DNA of 64,000 nt from contig OY282559.1 in the NCBI GenBank assembly GCA_958295665.1, positions 133,341,241 to 133,405,240 of the forward strand. The letters run 5' to 3'. Made by a program: the position numbers and the translations under genes. Shown here piece after piece: positions 21,100 to 30,000 of the stretch (position 1 is the first letter of the stretch; each line of letters begins with the position of its first letter). A model generated the notes under the pieces. That model was given only the letters and a program-made list of their open reading frames with translations, searched no databases and was not told where the DNA came from. The stretch comes from Tipula vernalis. Its lineage: Eukaryota; Arthropoda; Insecta; Diptera; Tipulidae.

Positions 21100-21837
21100 G
21101 AATTGTAGGATGGCCGTTTCAACTTGAGGAATTCAGTTACATGCTTAGACATCATCACGTTGTTGCTTTAAGCAGCAGCCCAGTTATACTTGCTTTCGAA
21201 GATGTGTCGAATAAAGTTAAAGCAGATCAAAGGGGTAGCGATATATTAAAGCCTGTTTTCAAACTACTGTTATCAGGTCAGTATGATGAATACGTTTCTA
21301 ATAATTGTGTTATTTTTAAACAAGATAGTCTTTTGTACCACATCGACCATTTTTGTCATTTAACGGCAACGAAAAAGCAGTATAATTACATACTTTATTT
21401 AATAGAAGCATTTTATAAATTTGCTAAATTTGATCGATGAAAGTCTACAACATCCAAAGAGGTAATAAGGAAGCTCGATACCCAAAAGGCAATGTTTTGC
21501 AACCCACATTCACTTCTTCAGAATTTGAAGGCTATTGCTAATCCGACGGCATAGAGCATTCCATAAATACAACAGGAAATGATCAAGTGAAGCGCATAAA
21601 CCTTATTATCATTCCTGCTCTAAGTAAAATAGCAATAGACAAACCAGAAGAGTGGTAGAAATTTACAGACAGATTGGAAAAACTTCTTAACAATTCATAC
21701 TAAAGTAGCATCACAATGACACTATTTGAACTATTGCTTGGGATTAAAACGCGTTGCCTGGAAGACATAAGGCTAAAAGAAATAATTGAGCCGGAAGCAG
21801 CGCTAATTCATAATGAAAAGCGTCTAAAGTGAGCTTT
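21100..21837 (+). pseudogene. Gypsy integrase fragment
   Basis: A short LEEFSYMLRHHH...VVALSSS block marks the RNase H/integrase linker. After a deletion of the integrase zinc finger, the core begins with LTATKKQYNYILYLIEAFYKFAKF, then TTSKEVIRKLDTQ, FTSSEFEGYC (DDE second block) and IEHSINTTGNDQVKRIN (third block, with the expected catalytic glutamate position reading as aspartate-glutamine-valine). The final part, TLFELLLGIKTR, is the conserved region after the core. Homology stops at a TGA near 21831, directly at the Helitron edge. Confidence 0.83.
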
Positions 21838-21846
21838 TTCTTTGTT

Positions 21847-21875
21847 TTTAGAACATGTTTAGTACTTGTTCTAAA
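21847..21875. repeat. 9 bp perfect stem at the Helitron 3' edge
   Basis: TTTAGAACA (21847-21855) pairs with TGTTCTAAA (21867-21875) across an 11-base loop. It lies exactly between the last helicase homology and the gypsy breakpoint, where a Helitron 3' hairpin would be expected. No CTRR follows at the usual distance on the minus strand and the stem is AT-rich, so the role is uncertain. Confidence 0.45.
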
Positions 21876-22860
21876 TTTCAACCTCGCCCACATCTACGCT
21901 AGGTGCGCTAATGTAAATGATCACCATTCTTGTTCCATTACAAAGGCCGCGTTTGCTATTTAAATTTCTTAATAATATAACAATGCTTGTGAAGCGGCAT
22001 TCCTGCAGGTGTAAGTTCATTAAGAAATTCAGTTGGATAGTTCTGCTTATCCTCATCGTTTGCATCGTCAATAGAGTCAAAACTGAAATAGTTATTAATT
22101 TCTCCTGAAAAACGTAACAAAACTTATTCGTTTATCTTATCTACGTCTGTATTCTTTGGACATAAGATTGTCATTTTGGAATACCTATCAACTTCGTTAG
22201 GAGATAATGTTTCCCCAAAGATTTCGGTAATTATCGAATCTTTACAAATGAGATCCGCTGGAATTTCAATAACGTCATCAGGAAGTCCACATTCGTTAGT
22301 TAAAGCTGCATCGCCTAGTTTGATTAACCAATCACTATATTCTGAGTCAATAGATCTTACATTGTTTTGAAGCCTAAGAATTTTAAAATTTCCCCACAAA
22401 TTAGTAAATTTTATACTGGCTTCGACAATTGCTGATTGATTGCCAAGCACAACTATGGGAAGTGTCTGCTTGAAATCTCCTCCAAGTAACATTGTTTTAC
22501 CCCCAAAAGGATTGTTATTTCTCATAATTTCCTTTAATAGTTTGTCAACTGTTTTTAAAGCAACACCAGGAGCCATAGTTGATTCATCCCATATTATTAA
22601 TTTAGGTTTGCGTATTACTTCCGCATCAACAAATGCCCATCGCATAGAAGTTGTAGAAGTGTCCAAAATTGGTACAGGCAGTTTAAATTGGGAGTGGTAA
22701 GTTCTACCATCATCAAGAAGGTTAGCTGCTATTCCTGTTGAAGCAACAGGTAAAGTAATTTATTGACTCTCCGCGAATCGTACATAACAATGCTTTATAT
22801 AAGTATGTTTTTCCTGCACCTCCTGGTTCATCAATAAAAACACTTGTGGGAATGGCACTC
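21870..22860 (-). pseudogene. Helitron Pif1-like helicase domain
   Basis: The Walker A motif reads FIDEPGGAGKTYLYKALL (about 22845-22790), followed after frameshifts by the Walker B block KLIIWDESTMAP and the GGDFKQTLPIV motif. Next come LRLQNNVRS and the PADLICKDSIITEIFG region, then a frameshifted GLCNGTRMVI block near 21915. The canonical final helicase motifs are absent. The long open part is 22124-22666. The domain would unwind DNA during rolling-circle transposition. Confidence 0.92.
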
Positions 22861-23424
22861 ATTGTTAGCAGCGGTTATTTCAGTTGCAAAAGCTGTCTGT
22901 TGTTCTAGATTAAACGAAGATTGCATATCTAGACCTTTTTGTTGTTCGAGATGTACATCGTAGTATTGAAGAGGTGCAATTTAATTGTTAGCAGGACACG
23001 GAAGTCCAAAATCAGAACAACTTTTATCGTGAAGCTTAAGTGTATCTTGAATATCTTTTCACAAACATCTCACATTGAAAACAGTGATCATTATGTCCTT
23101 CATGACGATAAATGTAATCTTCACATATTTCTTTTTTTAAATTTGTTAGAAAGATCTGCATCATTAGAAGGAGACGCAAAAACACAAATATATGCAAACA
23201 GATCTCGTAATTGGCGCGGCATACCTACAATTACAGCGTCTGCGAGTGAATTATCCCAAGTTGCGTCATCATTAAATAAACCACGTTGTTGAGTCGCTCT
23301 GAATGTTTTCAATTCTTCGAAGGATGAAACCTCTGACACATGAAGTAGTAATAATCGTAAACAAAATTTTTCTATATCAGCCAAGCTTACAGAAAAATGC
23401 TTCCGATTGTGGTACCATGTACCT
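22861..23424 (-). pseudogene. Helitron linker between Rep and helicase
   Basis: The frame at 23121-23441 reads YHNRKHFSVSLADIEKFCLRLLLLHV, FEELKTFRATQQRGLF and ADAVIVGMPRQLRDLFAYI, the conserved linker found between the Rep and helicase domains of Helitrons. Below 23120 the reading decays and joins the helicase through several frame changes. Confidence 0.85.
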
Positions 23425-24500
23425 ATGCTTTTATCGAACACATAATGGTTTGGTAAATCGTGATATTCGCATTTACATCCATTCGATTTAATTTAAAAAA
23501 AGCTGTTAGCATTGTGTCTTTATTAGTAGCTTGATTGATTCTTTCATACATATTTTCTTCTGTAAATATAACAGTTTTTTTCATTTGGTAGACAATACTA
23601 TGCGATTGCTCGTGCATGTTGAAACTGAATAGGCGCCAGGCTGCTTCAGGAGCACTAACATACCTGGAGTCGATGTATGTTTTAATTTCATCGTGGTTGA
23701 GTTTGTAAACATATTTGAATAAGTATTTGACGCTTTGAATGGATGCACAACTCTCAACATTAATATGAAAATTAAACTTTATACTTAAATATGGATTGTA
23801 TGGTACAATCCATCCATTGTCCACAATCTTATACCATTAAGTAAAATGCTATACCATTATTTCTTCTCCTGTATTTTGGATATCCATCACTGTTTGCTTA
23901 AATTTCGTTTTGAAATGTTTTCAGAAAATCTTTGCTACATTTTCCATCGATCATACATGGCGCGCAAACACTTTTGCTTCCACATGGACCATGTATCATG
24001 TGATTTGTTACAATAGCATGACGTCTAGGGTAAATATTAATATTCGGTATCTCGGCAGATATAATTTTGTCTAGTGCTGCTGGATCTTTTGGTTTGTCTT
24101 CATTTTTGACAATCAAAAGAACATGGGCATGTGGAAGTCCTCGTTCTTGGAATTCAATTACGTATATATTCGCTGTTAGGATACCAAAAATGTGTTTGTT
24201 GGAAATATCGTCCAGTAATTCCTGAAGTTTTAATTTGAATACACGGGCCACCAAATCAGGGCGGAATTCAGGGGATTGTCCATCTAATAAATTATCTGTA
24301 ATTTCAACCCATTTGGTATTACATGTCATTGTAATAAAAAAGTCTGGTTTACCATATTTTCTTACGATTGCCATGGCATCTTGATAATTTTGAGCCATGT
24401 TTCTTGGACTACCTTGAAAGGATGATGGCAGTATAATTACTATTCCAGGGACTAAGCCTTGGTTGACAGCTTCACTTTGTAGGAAATCCATTAGCCCACT
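23425..24500 (-). pseudogene. Helitron HUH nickase (Rep) domain
   Basis: The open block 23898-24491 has the QNYQDAMAIVRKYGKPDFFITMTCN motif and the metal-binding ERGLPHAHVLLI motif (HUH histidines present), then CMIDGKCSKDFLK. The next block (23423-23824) carries SVKYLFKYVYKLNHDE with both catalytic tyrosines, and YVSAPEAAWRLF. The two blocks are separated by a stop and frame change around 23850. The domain nicks DNA and links to its 5' end during transposition. Confidence 0.93.
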
Positions 24501-25720
24501 GTACTTTTCAGCTTTAAGCTTGCTTTGGTTTTGCCGAACTTAATTAAGTCAGTTTTCCACTATACAAAAAAGCGTTGAAATCATTATGAACATATAGTCG
24601 ATATCCGTAGTATTGCATTTGAGTAATTCCAATTCTTGGGTTTTGAGCTTGGCGAATTCTCATATTTAAACATGTTGGAGGCCTAAATAGAGGCAGGTCT
24701 ACTCCCCAACTTTGGTTTCTAAATGGAAAAAATAAAGGGTATACCATGGGATCTAAATTAGGGTCTAGCATGCTTATTCGTTCAGTTTTCCTGGAATTTA
24801 AATTATCTAGATCTATAAGCATTGTATCGCCGTTGATCAGACCTCCAATCTTGAACTATTGCCATACTAATTGTAGGCGGTGCTACATTATTTGTCTCGG
24901 CATCACGGATAGATTCTTGCTCTACTTCATACGTCATTTTAAAAGCCAGATCAAATGGGTTGATTGTTGCCATGAAAGAACTTAATTCACCCATGAGTTG
25001 AGCATTGCACCTTGAATTTTCTGCGATTCCCATTCGCTGTCCCGATGCTTCGTCTGTTTCAAGAACGCACAGTTGAGCGAATTTTCTTTGATCTCCATTT
25101 TCCGGGTGCAAAGCTTTTGCACTATTATAAATTTGACCATGTATTCGAGGACAATACGGGCCATACCTGGGGGTGGTGCTATATTAGCACCTATTGATGC
25201 AAATGCCAATGAACTATTAATAGATCGAATATTGTAAAAGAAATTTTTTGAATATTCGAGTTGGTTAGTCATCAGTTGTTTTAATATAGGTGGTATTGAA
25301 ATTGGGTCTAAACCAACCTTTCCTTTTTGACAACAATGAGCAAAAAGCTTGTCTTACGGTAGCTCACGTGGAAAGTATTTCACGTTGCATGAACCACAAC
25401 ATACATTCTTTTCCCCAGATTTAAATTCTATAACGGTTGATTCATCAAATCCATCCGTCGGCTCGAGTATATTGTCTGTTCGTTGCATTCTACTATTTAA
25501 CCTAATATTTTGTCGACGTATTCTTTGTTGCTCTATTTTTCTTCGGTTTGAAGCAAAACGTTCTTCTTCTGTTAATCTGGGCCGTCCAGGCATTCTAAAC
25601 ATATTATTAACGGATATCCTAATATTTTGTCGTCATATTCTTTGCTGCTTCATATTTCTTTGCTTTGATACAGCATTCTCTTCTTCTGTCATTCTTCGTC
25701 GAGGCATTTTAAAAATAAAA
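24501..25720 (-). pseudogene. Helitron N-terminal region
   Basis: From 25706 the minus strand reads a basic start (MPRRRMTEEENAV) that is repeated in diverged form at 25602 (MPGRPRLTEEERFA). The two are joined by RRQNIR-like words, and an in-frame TGA sits where the other copy has an arginine codon. Next comes a Cys-rich segment (CCGSCNVKYFPRELP, then CCQKGK after a stop), the FFYNIRSINSSLAFASIGANI and PPPG block, and several frameshifts. The domain ends with DPMVYPLFFPF, YYGYRLYVHND and FLYSGKL. This is the usual Helitron N-terminal domain, lightly decayed. Confidence 0.88.
25500..25706 (-). repeat. Tandem duplication of the Helitron N-terminal coding segment
   Basis: About 100 bases encoding the basic TEEE...KQQRI...RQNIR stretch occur twice in tandem (about 25500-25595 and 25610-25706) with 20-30 percent divergence. 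Either the family carries a two-unit N-terminal repeat or this copy suffered a tandem duplication. Confidence 0.65.
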
Positions 25721-25814
25721 ATTTATTGAATACAAATGAAAAATTATTCCAAAAGCAACTGAACAAAATAAGCAACGAAAAACGAAAAAGATAATGGATA
25801 GGTGAGATTATTAC

Positions 25815-26004
25815 AGAGCACTTGATCTATTCATAAAAATTACAGGCGCTGACTTACCAGCGTATTTAACATGATATGTTTTCTTATTTTAATTCTAAAT
25901 TTTATGAAATCAGTTATCCTATATAAAGTCGGTATAAAGTGAATAGCGCTTAGCCAGAGCATTTCACCTATTCATAAAAAATTACAGGTGCTAACTTACC
26001 AGCG
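25815..26004 (+). repeat. Two 48-49 bp direct repeats with an internal hairpin
   Basis: A block starting AGAGCACTTGATCTATTCAT and ending CTTACCAGCG occurs at 25815-25862 and again at 25956-26004 with about five differences. The first copy ends in a small perfect hairpin, CGCTG-ACTTAC-CAGCG. The blocks lie upstream of the Helitron coding region, so they may belong to its 5' end. Confidence 0.75.
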
Positions 26005-26090
26005 AATAAATTCCCAAATAAAGCTAAAAAGATAAGATTCAATTACATAAAATAACAACACACTAAACAAAGTCAAGAACGCTTCATATA

Positions 26091-26974
26091 TAGGGTGGGC
26101 CATCTAACTTTCTTTTTTTGAACTAGCGATTATTTTGAGTACGGTAAGGGTTATGTCACTTTTGATTTGACAGCAAATTAGGTTTATCCTTCCGCTGAAC
26201 GAAAATGGTTGTGTATTCGCTTGAACAACGCTGGGAAATATTGAAACATTACTTCGAAAATCTTGGCAAAAAAATCATTTTTTCGGATGAGGAGCATTTC
26301 CATCTTGGCGGCTTGTTTACAAGCAGAATTGTCGCATTTGGGGCACGGAGAACCCGCACGTGATCGTAGAGAAGCCGATGCATCCATAACGAGTGACTAT
26401 TTGGTGCGGATTTTGGTCCGGTGGCATCATTGGGCCATTTCTCTTTGAAAATGAGCAAGGAGCCGCCGTTACTGTCAATGGTGAGCGCTACCGCGCCATG
26501 ATAAACGATTTTTTGTTCCCGGCACTTGAAGTTTCAACAAGACGGCGCTCTGTGCCACACAGCACACGTTTCAATTGATCTTTTGCGCACTGTCTTCGAA
26601 GATCGAATTATTAGCCGAAATGCTAATGTGATTTGGCCGCCTCGGAGCTGTGATTTGACGCCGTTGGACTATTATCTTTGGGATGCCATAAAGATAAGTG
26701 TTACGCCGATAAACCAGCAACGATTGACGCTGTCAAGAACAACATTCGCATTGCAATTGAAGACATAATGCCGCATACCATCGAAAATATGCTCAAAAAT
26801 TGGACCGACCGTATGGGGTACGTCAAGGCCAGCCGAGGCAGTCATATGAATAAAATAGTATTCCATAATTAATCGGAAGGATTGTTCTTTACAATGAAAA
26901 AATAAATTTGAAAAAATATTGAGAACTTTTTGTTTTATTGCATTTTAAAAAAAAAATTTATTTGGCCTACCCTG
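26091..26974 (+). mobile_element. Tc1/mariner (DD41D, rosa-like) transposon with internal deletion
   Basis: The ends are inverted repeats: TAGGGTGGGCCATCTAA at 26091 on the left and, in reverse complement from 26974, CAGGGTAGGCCAAATAA. Both continue into a T-rich stretch. Each end is flanked by TA (26089-26090 and 26975-26976), the expected target duplication. The interior codes for a Tc1/mariner transposase. Counting from the second catalytic aspartate (QQDGA) to the third (PLDYYLW) gives 41 residues, the spacing of the DD41D group to which the rosa transposon of tephritid flies belongs. At 884 bp it is shorter than a full copy because the DNA-binding region is gone. Confidence 0.9.
26205..26872 (+). 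pseudogene. Mariner transposase, DNA-binding domain deleted
   Basis: The ATG at 26205 begins VVYSLEQRWEILKHYFENL and then jumps directly to GKKIIFSDEEHFHLGG, which holds the first catalytic aspartate. In relatives these two blocks are separated by well over 100 residues containing the helix-turn-helix DNA-binding domains, so an internal deletion is inferred. Later blocks are readable in shifting frames: WHHWAIS and FENEQGAAVTVNGERYRAMI, then FQQDGALCHTA (second aspartate), WPPRSCDLTPLDYYLW (third aspartate), KCYADKPATIDAVKNNI and SRGSHMNKIVFHN before the TAA at 26870. At least three frameshifts and one stop inactivate it. Confidence 0.9.
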
Positions 26975-26976
26975 TA

Positions 26977-27960
26977 TAGTTTTTATGGAATTTAAAGAAA
27001 TATAATTTACAAAACTGACAGAGTTGAAACAATTTATAGAATAATAGAATCTTCAGAATTAAAAAAATTTATAAAACTCATAAAATGTATATTACATTTT
27101 GAAAATTTTTAGAATTATTAGAATTTCTAGCATTTATAAAATTGATAAAAATTATAAAATTTAAAGAATTTAAATTTTTTTTTAAAATTATAGAGTTTAT
27201 TATATATATACTTATTAGAATTTACAAAATTTATAGCATTTGTAGAATTTTTAGAATTTATAAAATTTTTCGTATTTACTGAATTAATACTATTTATAGA
27301 ATTCAAAGAATTTATAGGATATTTAAAATTTATGGAAACACATATAATTAACCATGGAAATCAGTAGAATTTAAAAAAATTATAGAATTGACAAAGATTT
27401 GACGAATTTATAAAATTAATAATTTACTGAACTTGGAGGTTTAACAGAATTTATAGAATTAAGAGGATTTATAGTGTTTATGGAATTTAAAGAAATATAA
27501 TTTACAGAACTGACAGAGTTGAAACAATTTATAGAATAATAGAATCTTCAGAATTGAAAAAATTTATAAAATTCATAAAATTTATATTACATTTTAAAAA
27601 TTCTTAGAATTATTAAAATTTATAGCATTTGTAGAATTTTTAGAATTTATAAAATTTTTCATATTTACTGAATAATTACTATTTATAGAATTCAAAGAAT
27701 TTATAAGATATTTAAAATTTATGGAAACACATAGAATTAATATGGAAATCAGTAGAATTTAAAATATTTATAGAATTAATAGAATTTTTAATATTTCTAG
27801 AATTTATAAAATTCATAAAATTTTTAATATTTATACGGTATTTACACTTATAACGTTTTCTAACATAATAAGAATTTTTAAATTTTATAAAATTTAAGTT
27901 ACTGAATTTTTAGACCTTATAAAATTTACAGAATTTTACATACATACTTATACCTGAAAA
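26977..27960. repeat. AATTTATAGAATT-type degenerate array
   Basis: Nearly 1 kb consists of variations on GAATTTATAGAATTTAAAG, with lengths varying around 9-18 bases. Superimposed is a long direct duplication. The block starting TTATGGAATTTAAAGAAATA at about 26983 and ending near 27388 recurs at about 27477-27776 with a deletion of about 100 bases. A sister array lies at 47925-48935. Confidence 0.88.
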
Positions 27961-30000
27961 AAACTACTATGCTTGAAAGAACCTTAAATTTGGTAAAATT
28001 CTTGTTTAACCATTTGCGATCTTACTAAGTTTATATACAGATGTCATGCTGGTTGGAATTAATTTTGAACGAACAGTAATACATATTCTGGAAAAACAAA
28101 ATTTATTAATTCTGTTTTAATTATTTAAAGAAGTGAAAATGCCTAATTACACTTAAGCACAATAAGGGACTTTAACGAATTTATTTGCGACCTTAATCGA
28201 TGTCAAGGATAGTTCTTTGCTGTGGTGGCTGAGAGCAGACATACGAACATTATTTGCGAGTAACAGTGGATTCGAATTTATTTATGGTTGTAAAATATAC
28301 AAAAAAATTCATTCATAAATTTCAATCCAACTGAGTCCGCTAAATAGTCCACTACCAAATATGCGAACCGTTGCAATACTTAAAATAGTATGTACGGCAT
28401 AAGGCACGCCTCCAATTTATTCTCATTAAATTCTACGCTGTTAGCCCAGTAATAGCAGCTGCGGAGGTCTCATGGCAACTGGAGCTAAAGATAATTTACA
28501 AGCGTTTAAAATTACTTCAGAGAGAAGAGATAATAAACTTGTTGCCAATTTATTATTCTGTTTATACCAAACAATTATTTTTTATGATGTCAAGAAATTT
28601 TTGCTTGGTGGTCATTAAATTAAAATGATCAAATAAATATCTATTGCTGGCCATTTTTTATTAAGCAAAATAGTAAGACAACATTTTTCTGTTTAGAAAG
28701 TTATAATGGAAACATCTTTTTTTTTCATGCATCGCCCAGCAAACATTCGAAATGGAATACGTAGTGGTTCCTGTGCACGCAACACTACTGCCACAATTAA
28801 AATTTGAAAGGACCAAAAATATCCAAACTCTTAGAATTCCGATTCCAACGAAACGGAAACATAATTCTACTATTATTACTACAATTACTACACCCCGCAA
28901 CTCGGCTCCTTTTTTGTTAATGATCTTCCAGCTTTCTAACTCACTTAAATGTAATATTTTCCACAGTGTTGACTTTAGATATCTGAGAACCGCGAGCAAG
29001 ACTATTGAGACGTTCACATTAATTTTTAGTCTTGATAACGAGAGAAATACTGAAATTGGTTGTGATTTAGCCAAACGGATTTAGTAAATTTTTCGTGATT
29101 TGTATCAGGATTTGATATTTTATTAGTACATTTTCAAAACTATGCTGAAACGATATGAATTTTGCTTGGTGAAGTACCGATCTTAAATTGACTGGTGTGT
29201 TGTGCATCACGTAGATTTTTTCGACTAACATATGGACTATTAATCAGCAGACTTGTAACGTATAAAGTCTCCTCGTGAGGTTGATTTTCATTTTAGTAGT
29301 CAGTTTTATTAAGAAACAGTCTCAATTATTTGAAGTACATATGTAAGCCTTTTGATTGTAAAAAATTAAAACTTGTGCCACAATGGTGTAGCGCAGGCGC
29401 CACCATTGTTTTTAAAACATATGAACATTTTTTAGTTGTCGTGAAAAAATACTCATAGCATAATCATAAAACGGTGATTAACTGGGTGTTTAAGTTGCAA
29501 TAGAAGGTGCTGATTCAAGAAATCTTATAAAGATTTTAAGCATAAGCTTAACTATCACAAGACACGTGAGTTCTACTTCATGCAACAACAAAACCATTCG
29601 TGATGGTTTATCTATATATTCTTATCTGTGGTTTAATTTACTTGGTTGACTAGTTCATTGATGATAGGCCTAGCAACTAACTAATATTTGTAATTTTTTG
29701 GTCAAAATTGGTCACAAATGTAATTATCTCTTGCCAGTACTGCCGTATTTCAGAACAAAATCGGGCTCCAAGCATTATGTCTCATGAAATGATCGATTAA
29801 TCGTAGAAATGATCGATTAAGCATTTGCTCTAATTCTGTTTAGGTTCATCAGCGTAAATTCGAGTGTGAAAGTATTCATTGCGATTTAAATGGAGGGTTC
29901 ATCTGGTTTGTCCCATATATGGTTTTTTTTCGGGAGATTGAGTCATTTTGATTTAAGTTTGATCTGAAAACTTTTACTCTATTCACAACTTAACTTAATT
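27961..30000. other. AT-rich spacer, one unrecognised open frame pair
   Basis: No recognisable domain. Overlapping frames are open at 28752-29084 (plus, 110 codons) and 28661-29074 (minus, 137 codons). Neither has a motif I know, and the overlap on opposite strands suggests composition rather than coding. A small hairpin lies at 29380-29409. Confidence 0.45.
29380..29409. repeat. 9 bp perfect hairpin stem followed by T's
   Basis: ACAATGGTG (29380-29388) pairs with CACCATTGT (29401-29409) around a GC-rich 12-base loop (TAGCGCAGGCGC), followed by TTTTT. A chance hairpin or the core of a small palindromic repeat; no gene is adjacent. Confidence 0.55.

Larger units (their letters stand above)
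19986..21837 (+). mobile_element. Ty3/gypsy LTR retrotransposon relic, internally deleted
   Basis: In plus-strand order I can read a gag/pre-protease-like segment, a Cys-rich stretch, the C-terminal part of reverse transcriptase, RNase H and integrase. Integrase after RNase H places it in Ty3/gypsy. The protease, the first half of reverse transcriptase including the YxDD box, the integrase zinc finger and both LTRs are missing. More than ten stops and frame changes interrupt the rest. The right edge abuts the Helitron relic at about 21838, so the Helitron or a deletion probably removed the 3' part. Confidence 0.88.
21838..25720 (-). mobile_element. Helitron (rolling-circle transposon) relic
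   Basis: On the minus strand the parts occur in Helitron order: an Arg/Lys-rich N-terminus, a Cys-rich zinc-finger-like segment, the Helitron-like N-terminal domain, the HUH nickase (Rep) domain, and a Pif1-family helicase. Both catalytic tyrosines of the Rep domain and both Walker motifs are readable, but the frames are broken at many points. The helicase ends before its last conserved motifs, at about 21877. I could not find a convincing CTRR terminus or a 5' TC end, so the boundaries are approximate. Confidence 0.93.

Noticed and set aside
24746..24985. 79-codon plus-strand open frame, and 25349-25729 plus
   Set aside because: Both are antisense to the Helitron N-terminal region, which has the recognisable domain on the minus strand.
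26977..27960. CRISPR-like array
   Set aside because: Repeats are degenerate, AT-only and without regular unique spacers; the context is an animal genome.
28661..29084. Overlapping open frames of 110 (plus) and 137 (minus) codons
   Set aside because: Open on both strands at once, no known motif, AT-driven codons. Left as unassigned rather than called a gene.
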